Origin: Pelagibacteraceae bacterium
GTDB taxonomy: Bacteria > Pseudomonadota > Alphaproteobacteria > Pelagibacterales > Pelagibacteraceae
Direction of reading: 5' to 3'
DNA: 64,000 nt
Assembly (NCBI GenBank): GCA_018402735.1
Contig: JAGYIF010000001.1
Location: 372,001-436,000, forward strand
A program made the position numbers and the translations under genes. Each line of letters begins with the position of its first letter. The first letter of the stretch is position 1. Under the pieces are notes generated by a model. The model searched no databases. It saw only the letters and a program-made list of their open reading frames with translations, and had not been told where the DNA came from. Of this stretch, positions 12,453 through 19,688 are shown piece by piece.

Positions 12453-13252
12453 TCAGTTAGAACAAGTTCTGGGTCAACAGGAATTTTAGTCCAATAAATT
12501 CCAAAATGAAGATGTGGTGCTGTAGATCTGCCAGTCGAACCCATTGTTCCTATTAATTGACCTTGTGTTACTTTTTGACCAATTGTAACACTTAAAGAAT
12601 CTAAATGATAATAAAGAGAAGTCACGCCATGCCCATGCTCAATTGCAATAGTACCTCCGGTAAAATATAAATCTTTTTCCGCTATAGTTACCACTCCATC
12701 TGCTGTCGATATAACTGGTGTTCCTTTTTTATTAGCTATGTCAAGACCAAGGTGTGGATTTCTTGGCTCTCCATTTAAAATTCTTTGACTACCAAATCTC
12801 CCAGAAATAATTCCTTCTGCTGGCCTAATAAATTTTTTATAAAAATAATCGCTATCTGAATTCACAGATCTCATATTATCAAACAAAACCTGCTCATTTT
12901 TAATTCTAATCATTTCCTCTTTTCCAGGTGTGACCATTTTTTTTGGGAGACCTTCAATTCTTTGAACTAAATAATTTCTTTTTTTTACTTTCTTCTCTAG
13001 AACTTTTTTTTCTCCATTATTATGAACTTCAAGTAAAATATTTTGTTTTCTATTTTTTTCTATTCCAAAAACAAAATACCCATTACTTGAAACTTTAATT
13101 TGTTTCTTGTCTAAAAATATTTTCGATCCTGGTTCAATTTTTCCCTTAATCAAACCGCCTTGAGCAAAATTACCCTGTAACTCAATACCAAAAGATACAT
13201 TGTTGAAAAAAAAAATTAATAAAATTATATTAATAAATATTTTATTTATCAT
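12449..13252 (-). CDS. Exported M23-family (LytM) peptidase
   Basis: 267 residues: signal peptide at about 1-22 (hydrophobic, ending NVSFG), a beta-rich middle region, and a C-terminal LytM domain with zinc motifs HLGLDIA, the HGHGV/YYHLDS segment and HLH at 247-249. The family cleaves peptidoglycan cross-bridges or, when degenerate, activates amidases; here the metal residues HxxxD and HxH look intact, so an active endopeptidase is plausible. It overlaps the DUF2093 gene by 11 bases and is third in xseA-DUF2093-M23. Confidence 0.9.
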   Translation of the reverse strand: MINKIFINIILLIFFFNNVSFGIELQGNFAQGGLIKGKIEPGSKIFLDKKQIKVSSNGYFVFGIEKNRKQNILLEVHNNGEKKVLEKKVKKRNYLVQRIEGLPKKMVTPGKEEMIRIKNEQVLFDNMRSVNSDSDYFYKKFIRPAEGIISGRFGSQRILNGEPRNPHLGLDIANKKGTPVISTADGVVTIAEKDLYFTGGTIAIEHGHGVTSLYYHLDSLSVTIGQKVTQGQLIGTMGSTGRSTAPHLHFGIYWTKIPVDPELVLTD

Positions 13253-13430
13253 CGCTAAATTTTTGAGCCACCTCTATTGGGGAATAATATGCTTCTTGTA
13301 ACTCTACATTCCAATACCTAAGATCCTGAAGGGGAATTTTTTTTTTAGATACTGCGCATACAACATGATCTCCATTAGTTATTATATCGAATGTTCCTGC
13401 TTTGTATTTTAATTTTGCTTCAGTACTCAT
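13242..13430 (-). CDS. DUF2093 small protein
   Basis: 62 residues matching the DUF2093 pattern, including IPLQDLRYWNVELQEAYYSP. The family is small, alphaproteobacterial and without assigned function. It overlaps xseA with ATGA and the M23 gene by 11 bases, so it is translated within that operon. No membrane segment or signal peptide is visible. Its conservation beside xseA and purD suggests a real gene; a role should not be inferred from that alone. Confidence 0.85.
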   Translation of the reverse strand: MSTEAKLKYKAGTFDIITNGDHVVCAVSKKKIPLQDLRYWNVELQEAYYSPIEVAQKFSDDK

Positions 13431-14623
13431 TGCTTTTTTATAGTTTTTGCTAGCATGACCCCATCATAAAATTCAATATCAATTAAATGATCTTTGTTTA
13501 AATTCTTTAATTTCATTAATTTTTTTTCTTTTGTATCTTTTATTATTGCAAAACCTCTTTTTAAAACTTTTTGAATACTCAAATTGTCAATTCTCATAAA
13601 GTAATTTTCAACCTTTGTATTCTTCTCTTTAAGACTACTTTTTACAAAATAATTTAAGCTTTTAGATAAAGAAATTAAATTACTATTATTTTGTTTTATA
13701 AAATTTTTTAATGAGTTTGTATTTAAATACTTACTTATATTATTAAGCTCTTCATTTGCTTTATTAAAAACAAGTTCAATTGTAAATTTCAAATTTTTAA
13801 ATAACTCAATAATTTGTCTGTTTAAATTCTTGATTTCTGGTACAGCCATTTCCGCTGCTGCTGTTGGTGTTGCAGCCCGTACATCTGCCACAAAATCTAA
13901 AAGTGTAAAATCTGTCTCGTGACCAATGGCCGAAATTATAGGCACTTTTGATCGGAAAACAGTTCTAACAACTTCTTCATCATTAAAAGGCAAAAAATCC
14001 TCAGCCCCTCCACCCCCTCTTGCAATTATAATTAAATCAACTTTTGATTTTAAATTAAAAAATTCAATGCCAGAAATAATCTCTTGAGCAGATCTAGTTC
14101 CTTGAACGGTTATTGGAAAAATTTCCAAATTAGTCGGAAATCTTTTTTTCACACGGTCAATAATATCCATTATAACTGAGCCTGTAGGAGAAGTTACGAT
14201 TCCAATTTTATCAGGCAAAAAAGGTAAGGGCTGTTTGTGCTTTTCATCAAACAAACCTTCTTCTTTCAATTTTTTTTTTCTTTTTTCAAAAATTTTTAAT
14301 AACGCCCCTTCCCCGTGAATGTCAATTTGATCTACCTGCAATTGATAATTAGATATACTTCCCTTTGCATAAGTTGTTATTTTTCCTTGAGCAAAAACTT
14401 CCATTCCTTCTTCTGGTTTGATATTTAGAAGTTCAACATTTCTTGCCCAGCAAACTGCATTTAATACGAAGTTTTCATCCTTTAGAGAAAAATAATAATG
14501 ACCCTTAAAATCTTTAACTTTTGATATTTCACCTCTTACACGAATGAGACCGAAATTTTCTTCCAAAATACTTTTAGTCAAGTTTGTTATTTCTGATACT
14601 GAAAATTCTGGAATATTTTGCAT
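13427..14623 (-). CDS. xseA: Exodeoxyribonuclease VII large subunit
   Basis: 398 residues: N-terminal OB-fold (about 1-105, with RVRGEISKVKDFKGHYYFSLKD) and the catalytic region containing PDKIGIVTSPTGSVIMDI, RGGGGAEDFLPFNDEEVVR and SAIGHETDFTLLDFVADVRAATPTAA-type segments, followed by a coiled-coil-prone C-terminus. The enzyme degrades single-stranded DNA with the small subunit XseB, which is not in this window. It is divergent from purD with 23 bases between the starts. Confidence 0.95.
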   Translation of the reverse strand: MQNIPEFSVSEITNLTKSILEENFGLIRVRGEISKVKDFKGHYYFSLKDENFVLNAVCWARNVELLNIKPEEGMEVFAQGKITTYAKGSISNYQLQVDQIDIHGEGALLKIFEKRKKKLKEEGLFDEKHKQPLPFLPDKIGIVTSPTGSVIMDIIDRVKKRFPTNLEIFPITVQGTRSAQEIISGIEFFNLKSKVDLIIIARGGGGAEDFLPFNDEEVVRTVFRSKVPIISAIGHETDFTLLDFVADVRAATPTAAAEMAVPEIKNLNRQIIELFKNLKFTIELVFNKANEELNNISKYLNTNSLKNFIKQNNSNLISLSKSLNYFVKSSLKEKNTKVENYFMRIDNLSIQKVLKRGFAIIKDTKEKKLMKLKNLNKDHLIDIEFYDGVMLAKTIKKQ

Positions 14624-14646
14624 TTTAATATAGAGAATATATTAAC

Positions 14647-15909
14647 ATGAACGTTGCTGTAATTGGAAGTGGTGGTCGAGAACATGCTCTATGCTTTAAA
14701 TTAAGCATGTCTAAAAAAATCAAAAAATTATTTTGTATACCTGGCAACCCAGGAACAAGTGAAATCTGTCAAAATATTGATATTGATTACAATAATTTTT
14801 CCTTATTATACGAGTCTCTTTTGGCACATAATATTTCAATAGTGATTGTAGGTCCTGAAGTTCCTTTAGTTGCTGGTATTGTAGATTTTCTCTCTAGTAA
14901 GAATATTTTCGCATTTGGTCCAAACAAAAAAGCTTCACAACTAGAAGGTTCTAAGGGTTTCATGAAAAAGTTATGCAAAGATTTTAAAATACCAACAGCG
15001 TCTTACGAGGAATTTGAACATTTTGAAAATGCTGAAATTTACATTAAAAAATCAAAACATCCATTAGTTATAAAAGCAGATGGTCTTGCTGCCGGAAAAG
15101 GGGTGACTATTTCGCAAACAATTGAAGAATCTCTTAAGTGCACAAGAGAAATAATGAACGGGAAATTTAAAACATCTAAAAAAGTTGTGATTGAAGAATT
15201 TTTAGAAGGAGAGGAAGCAAGCTATTTTGTAATCACTGATGGTAAAAATTATTTGCCGATAGGAACAGCGCAAGATCATAAAAGAATAGGGGAAAATGAT
15301 ACTGGTCCAAATACTGGGGGAATGGGCGCATACTCTCCTTCACTACTAATAACAAAAGAATTGGAAAAAAAAATTAATAGGGAAATAATTGAGCCCACAA
15401 TAAAAGGCCTTAACCAAATCGACTGTTCGTTTGTGGGGATTTTATATGCCGGACTAATGATAAAAGATAATAATCCAAAACTTATCGAATATAATATTAG
15501 ATTCGGTGATCCAGAATGCCAAGTATTAATGATGAGAATGAACACAGATTTAATTGATTTAATACTATCTGTTAAAAATAAAAATTTATTGAACCAAGAA
15601 ATTATTTGGAAAGAAGATCCATGCATCACTATTGTAGCTGCTGCGAAAGGATATCCTGATAAATACGAAATAGGATCAGAAATCAAAAATTTAGAAAACG
15701 TCAAAACCAACGACGCACAACAAATTTTTCATGCCGGCACTTATAAAAAAGATAAAAAAATTTTATCTAATGGTGGCAGGGTATTAAACGTGACTTGTAC
15801 AGCCCCAAGTCTAAAACAGGCCAGAAATAAAGCTCTTGATATACTTAATCTTATAGAATGGAAAGATATGTATTTTAGAAAAGATATTGGCTGGAGAGTT
15901 ATTAATTAG
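14647..15909 (+). CDS. purD: Phosphoribosylamine-glycine ligase (GAR synthetase)
   Basis: Second step of de novo purine synthesis, joining glycine to phosphoribosylamine with ATP. 420 residues. N-terminal MNVAVIGSGGREHAL, then an ATP-grasp domain with KADGLAAGKGV near 139-149, DHKRIGENDTGPNTGGMGAYSP near 210-231 and IEYNIRFGDPECQ near 281-293. Start is 23 bases from divergent xseA. The stop overlaps the convergent tadA stop by four bases. Confidence 0.96.
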   Translation: MNVAVIGSGGREHALCFKLSMSKKIKKLFCIPGNPGTSEICQNIDIDYNNFSLLYESLLAHNISIVIVGPEVPLVAGIVDFLSSKNIFAFGPNKKASQLEGSKGFMKKLCKDFKIPTASYEEFEHFENAEIYIKKSKHPLVIKADGLAAGKGVTISQTIEESLKCTREIMNGKFKTSKKVVIEEFLEGEEASYFVITDGKNYLPIGTAQDHKRIGENDTGPNTGGMGAYSPSLLITKELEKKINREIIEPTIKGLNQIDCSFVGILYAGLMIKDNNPKLIEYNIRFGDPECQVLMMRMNTDLIDLILSVKNKNLLNQEIIWKEDPCITIVAAAKGYPDKYEIGSEIKNLENVKTNDAQQIFHAGTYKKDKKILSNGGRVLNVTCTAPSLKQARNKALDILNLIEWKDMYFRKDIGWRVIN

Positions 15910-16370
15910 TTTTTCTTTCTTTTTTTTTTAAAAAAATCTACTAACAATCTAGAAAAAGTTTTTTCATGAAATCCATAATAATATGAAAATTTGTATTTTA
16001 ACAAATTAGAGAATGCTAATTTTGTGCCATTAATTACTCCGCCGCTCTCTTTATCTTCGGCACAAAAATAAACATTTTTTATTTGAGCAAGACTTATTGC
16101 GGCTGCACACATGGTGCATGGTTCTAATGAACAGTAAATATTCATATTATCTAATCTTTTAGTTTTCAAATTTTTTAATGCTTTTCGAATAACAAGTATT
16201 TCAGCGTGTGCTAATGGATCTTTATTTTGAACAGATAAGTTATGTGCTTTTGCTATAATTTTTTTTGTTTTTGGATCTACAATTATAGCTGCAATTGGAA
16301 CTTCATTTCTCTTTATTGCTTGGTTACACAATTTCAATAGAGTATCAATGTACAGTTTAAAAAAATTCAT
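15906..16370 (-). CDS. tadA: tRNA-specific adenosine deaminase (TadA-like)
   Basis: 154 residues of the CMP/dCMP deaminase fold. Zinc ligands and catalytic Glu are H55-A-E57 and C85-TM-C88 (PCTMCAAAI). The family deaminates A34 to inosine in tRNA-Arg(ACG); gene length and motif spacing fit TadA rather than free-nucleoside deaminases. The ATG complement occupies 16368-16370 and the rluB ATG begins at 16371, so the two divergent starts touch with no spacer and promoters must lie inside the opposite gene. Its 3' end overlaps purD. Confidence 0.9.
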   Translation of the reverse strand: MNFFKLYIDTLLKLCNQAIKRNEVPIAAIIVDPKTKKIIAKAHNLSVQNKDPLAHAEILVIRKALKNLKTKRLDNMNIYCSLEPCTMCAAAISLAQIKNVYFCAEDKESGGVINGTKLAFSNLLKYKFSYYYGFHEKTFSRLLVDFFKKKRKKN

Positions 16371-17111
16371 ATGAAGAAAGAATTACTCGATAAAGTTAGA
16401 ATTTCAAAATTTTTGGCTTCGTACAATATAGGCTCCCGCAGGGAAATTGAAAAAATGATTAAGGACACCAGAATAAGCCTGAATGGGACTAAAATTACCT
16501 CGCCTGTACATTTTGTAAATAAAAATGACTCAATAAAATTAGATGGGAAGTTAATTATTTTTAAAAAATTCGTACAAATATATAAATTTTATAAACCAGT
16601 TGATTGTATTTGTTCAAAAAACAAACAAGATGATCGAAAAATTGTATATGAAATTCTGCCAAAGAAATTTAAAAATTTCATATTTGCGGGAAGATTAGAC
16701 GTAAATTCTGATGGTCTACTTATTATCACCAATACTGGTGAAATTGCTAGAAATTTAGAATTACCTAATAATAAGTTTACAAGAAAGTACATAGTTAGAG
16801 TGTACGGGCATTGCGATGAACATAAGATAGAAGAAATTAGCAAAGGTAAAAAAATTGATGGGATTCAATACAGACCCTTTCAGTATAAATTATTTAACAA
16901 AGATAAAAAAAATTTTTGGATAGAGATGATCTTAACAGAAGGTAAAAACAGAGAGATAAGGGAATTAATGCGTAGTATTAATCTTCATGTTAATAAATTA
17001 ACAAGACTGGAATTTGGTCCTTTTAAACTTGGTAATCTTAAGCCAGGAGAAATCAGATTAGCCGAACAAAAAGAAATCAAACTATATGAGAGTTATCTCG
17101 GGAAAATTTAA
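16371..17111 (+). CDS. Pseudouridine synthase, RsuA/RluB family
   Basis: 246 residues: S4 RNA-binding domain (about 8-60, VRISKFLASYNIGSRREIEKMI) and a catalytic domain with D110 in GRLDVNSDGLLIIT and the late motif EGKNREIRELM. Members modify 16S or 23S rRNA; in alphaproteobacteria a homologue in this position is usually called RluB. The start directly abuts divergent tadA (CATATG). It overlaps rsmD by 26 bases. Confidence 0.9.
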   Translation: MKKELLDKVRISKFLASYNIGSRREIEKMIKDTRISLNGTKITSPVHFVNKNDSIKLDGKLIIFKKFVQIYKFYKPVDCICSKNKQDDRKIVYEILPKKFKNFIFAGRLDVNSDGLLIITNTGEIARNLELPNNKFTRKYIVRVYGHCDEHKIEEISKGKKIDGIQYRPFQYKLFNKDKKNFWIEMILTEGKNREIRELMRSINLHVNKLTRLEFGPFKLGNLKPGEIRLAEQKEIKLYESYLGKI

Positions 17112-17652
17112 AAAAAAAAAATTATTATTGCCAAATTCTGAAATTACTAGACCTCTTCGAGATTATGTAAAAGAAAGTTTGTTTAATTTATTAACTCACT
17201 CAAAACTAATTAATCTTGAATTAAATAACTCTGTTGTTTTGGACATCTTTTCTGGTGCTGGATCTTTTGGGATAGAATGTCTGTCGCGAGGTGCGCAAAA
17301 AGTTATATTTATAGAAAAAAATAAAAACTCAATAGACATCCTAAATAAGAATATCAAAAATCTATCTTTAAATGAACAATCAAATATAATTTGTAGTGAT
17401 TTCTTTAAAGTTGACCTAAAAACTTTACTAGAAGAAAATATAAAATTAGTTTTTTTAGATCCTCCATTTCAAGCTGAATTTTTAAATGAGTTATTTGATA
17501 AATTGAAAAAATTTCAAAAAAAACTGTCTAACGCTTTAATTGTAATGCACTATGAAAAAAATAATAAGTTTAATTTTGACTTTTATTTAAGTATTATTTT
17601 AAAAAAAGAATACGGTCGATCCATCATCATTTTCGCGACTATCAAGAATTAA
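17086..17652 (+). CDS. rsmD: 16S rRNA (guanine966-N2)-methyltransferase
   Basis: 188-residue Rossmann methyltransferase. N-terminus MRVISGKFKKKKL matches RsmD, the SAM loop is FSGAGSFG at 55-62, and the catalytic motif DPPF is at 125-128. It starts inside the last 26 bases of the pseudouridine synthase gene, a common pairing in alphaproteobacteria. Its 3' end overlaps convergent pgi by 11 bases. Confidence 0.93.
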   Translation: MRVISGKFKKKKLLLPNSEITRPLRDYVKESLFNLLTHSKLINLELNNSVVLDIFSGAGSFGIECLSRGAQKVIFIEKNKNSIDILNKNIKNLSLNEQSNIICSDFFKVDLKTLLEENIKLVFLDPPFQAEFLNELFDKLKKFQKKLSNALIVMHYEKNNKFNFDFYLSIILKKEYGRSIIIFATIKN

Positions 17653-18877
17653 AAGTGTTTATTTTAATATCCTCAACAGCTGGCTGGTCGTAAGGATTAA
17701 TATTTTGAGCATATCCCAAAATTATTGTTTCTAAAATATTATACGAAAATAGTTCTAACATATTAGACTCTCTACTTTGAAACTTGTCTATAAATTTTAT
17801 TATTCTATGTGGTATTTTTTTATTTCTAAAAGTTTTCACAAGTCCCAAATATTGCGATTGAAGAAGATTTTCTGGTGTTTTTTTTTGTATAATACCCATA
17901 TCTAGATCTGCAAAACTTTTAAAATGCTCCGAATGAGCCGGTGGGTAAATATTAAAAAATTTATCTTTTGGTCCTCCAATAAATAGCTGCGCCATACTAT
18001 GGTGATCTTTAGGGCAAATAGATGTTGTTGGAGTCATTGCATTTTCATTTTTTCCTAAACTCTCTGCAAATAGTTGGTGGAACCAATAAGAATAGTTTTT
18101 TAGAGAATAGTCATACAGAAGATTTACATTAAATTTAACGCCCTGTTCTTGAAGCGACAGTATTATAGCTGCATTTACTGTGGGGTTTGACTGATCATCG
18201 ACATTATTTTCCATTAATTTTGATACAACGGAGTTTGCACTATCAGAAATTTCTTTTGGATTGATATCAAATAAGATCATACCGGTTTCTGAAAATACTG
18301 AGTATCTTCCACCTATTTTTTTGTTGTGTGACACAACTTGAATATCGTTCTGATTGGCAAAATTATTTAAAATATTATCGGCCACTTCAGTTACAATGAC
18401 TAAGTTGTTATTAATGAGTTCTTTATTAGATATTGATAATAAATGCTGATATATCAAATTTAGCATAGCTAAAGTCTCAAAAGTATTGCCAGATTTTGAT
18501 ATGATGTAAATTTGAAATTCTTTTAGATCGTGCTTTTTAAAAAAATCATCAATATATCTTAAATCATAATTATCAAAAAAATAAATAGAATTTCCTAAAT
18601 ACATACTTAAAGCTTTGGCGCCTGCAGAAGAACCACCCAAACCCACAACTAATGTGTTTTTTTTCTTAACTATTTTTTCTCTAATAATTTTTATTTTATT
18701 TTGATAATCAAAACTAAAGGAATTAAGAATTTCATTAGACTTATTTTTTATTTCAGCAATAAGTGCTTCTGATGCTTGTTGGCATTTTTCTAAATTTTTT
18801 TTATAATTTTCTGTTGTTTTTATATTATAGCCTAAAGTACCATCAAAGAAAAAATCAAGGTCTATACCTACATTCAT
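17642..18877 (-). CDS. pgi: Glucose-6-phosphate isomerase (short form)
   Basis: Interconverts glucose-6-phosphate and fructose-6-phosphate. SIS-domain motifs VVGLGGSSAGAKAL, YIISKSGNTFET, the segment ending AMTPTTSICPKDHHSMAQL, and the C-terminal NPYDQPAVEDIK are all present. At 411 residues it is well below the roughly 550 of the E. coli type; the missing length is N-terminal and the catalytic core looks whole, so it is a compact form rather than a fragment. It follows the BamF-like gene directly (TAAATG) and ends within the convergent rsmD gene. Confidence 0.92.
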   Translation of the reverse strand: MNVGIDLDFFFDGTLGYNIKTTENYKKNLEKCQQASEALIAEIKNKSNEILNSFSFDYQNKIKIIREKIVKKKNTLVVGLGGSSAGAKALSMYLGNSIYFFDNYDLRYIDDFFKKHDLKEFQIYIISKSGNTFETLAMLNLIYQHLLSISNKELINNNLVIVTEVADNILNNFANQNDIQVVSHNKKIGGRYSVFSETGMILFDINPKEISDSANSVVSKLMENNVDDQSNPTVNAAIILSLQEQGVKFNVNLLYDYSLKNYSYWFHQLFAESLGKNENAMTPTTSICPKDHHSMAQLFIGGPKDKFFNIYPPAHSEHFKSFADLDMGIIQKKTPENLLQSQYLGLVKTFRNKKIPHRIIKFIDKFQSRESNMLELFSYNILETIILGYAQNINPYDQPAVEDIKINTFNS

Positions 18878-19204
18878 TTACTTTATTTTTTTTAAAATTT
18901 CTTGCTCGAGGTTTCCAGAATCTAAACTGGGCGATTTTGTCTTTTGAGTTTCATTAGTGTTTAGCTTGCCATCCAAAACTGATTTTAAAGAATCTTTAGT
19001 ATTTGTTGTCTCTTGTGGTTTTGTTTTGCTATCGGGTGGTAATAATCTGTAGTCGGGCGGTAATACCAATGGGTCTCTTTTTTCAATTAAAAACTCGTTC
19101 GGAACGTCTTTTTCTATACCCAATCCCTTTTTCAAATCTGAGCAAGAGTTGAGAGAAAAAATACTCAATAATAAAGTAAAATAAAAAATTATGTTATTGC
19201 GCAT
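18878..19204 (-). CDS. Small outer-membrane lipoprotein, DUF3035/BamF-like
   Basis: From ATG at 19204 the product is 108 residues with a lipoprotein signal (hydrophobic 4-19, lipobox-like FSLNSC, Cys21). The next segment, KDVPNEFLIEKRDPLVLPPDYRLLPP, is the hallmark of DUF3035 proteins, described in alphaproteobacteria as the BamF subunit of the outer-membrane beta-barrel assembly machinery; the BamF link is from family knowledge, not seen here. The remainder is low-complexity and T/K/S-rich. The frame also allows an earlier ATG (19225), rejected because it would put seven polar residues before the signal. It overlaps lspA by 11 bases, placing the lipoprotein next to the lipoprotein signal peptidase. 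Confidence 0.8.
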   Translation of the reverse strand: MRNNIIFYFTLLLSIFSLNSCSDLKKGLGIEKDVPNEFLIEKRDPLVLPPDYRLLPPDSKTKPQETTNTKDSLKSVLDGKLNTNETQKTKSPSLDSGNLEQEILKKIK

Positions 19205-19688
19205 TTTTTTTTGAAAATAAGTCATTTAACAATAATAATATAATGCCTAAAGTAATTATAATATCCGATACATTAAACACAAACCAGTGAAAATCCTTAT
19301 AATGTAGGTCAATAAAGTCAGGCACGGCATTGTAAGCAATTCTATCATATAAATTTCCTAATGCTCCACCAATCACTAGTGAAATTGGAAATTTTTCTAA
19401 TTTACTACTTGATGTAAAAAACCAATAAAACAAAAAAATTACAACACATATAATTAAAAAACTTATGATATGATAAGTATAACTTTCACTTTCCATCAAA
19501 CCAAAAGCTATGCCTGTGTTCCACAAAAGAACAAAGTTCAAAAAAGGATTGTAATAATAACTATCAGTTTTGTAATTTAAGAAAAAATCAATAACATAAA
19601 TCTTTGTTAATCTATCAAATAAAAAGCATACAAGAATAATTAAAAAAAAAATCCAATTTTTTTTTATTACGCTTTTAAACAATTCCAC
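19194..19688 (-). CDS. lspA: Lipoprotein signal peptidase (signal peptidase II)
   Basis: Inner-membrane aspartic protease that removes signal peptides from prolipoproteins. The frame is open to 19763 inside ileS, but GTG at 19688 is chosen: AGGA lies six bases upstream and the resulting 164 residues are the usual length. Four membrane helices are expected. Catalytic Asp residues sit in NLYDRIAYNAVPDFIDLHY and FNVSDIII. It overlaps the end of ileS by 14 bases and the following lipoprotein gene by 11 bases. Confidence 0.92.
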   Translation of the reverse strand: MELFKSVIKKNWIFFLIILVCFLFDRLTKIYVIDFFLNYKTDSYYYNPFLNFVLLWNTGIAFGLMESESYTYHIISFLIICVVIFLFYWFFTSSSKLEKFPISLVIGGALGNLYDRIAYNAVPDFIDLHYKDFHWFVFNVSDIIITLGIILLLLNDLFSKKNAQ

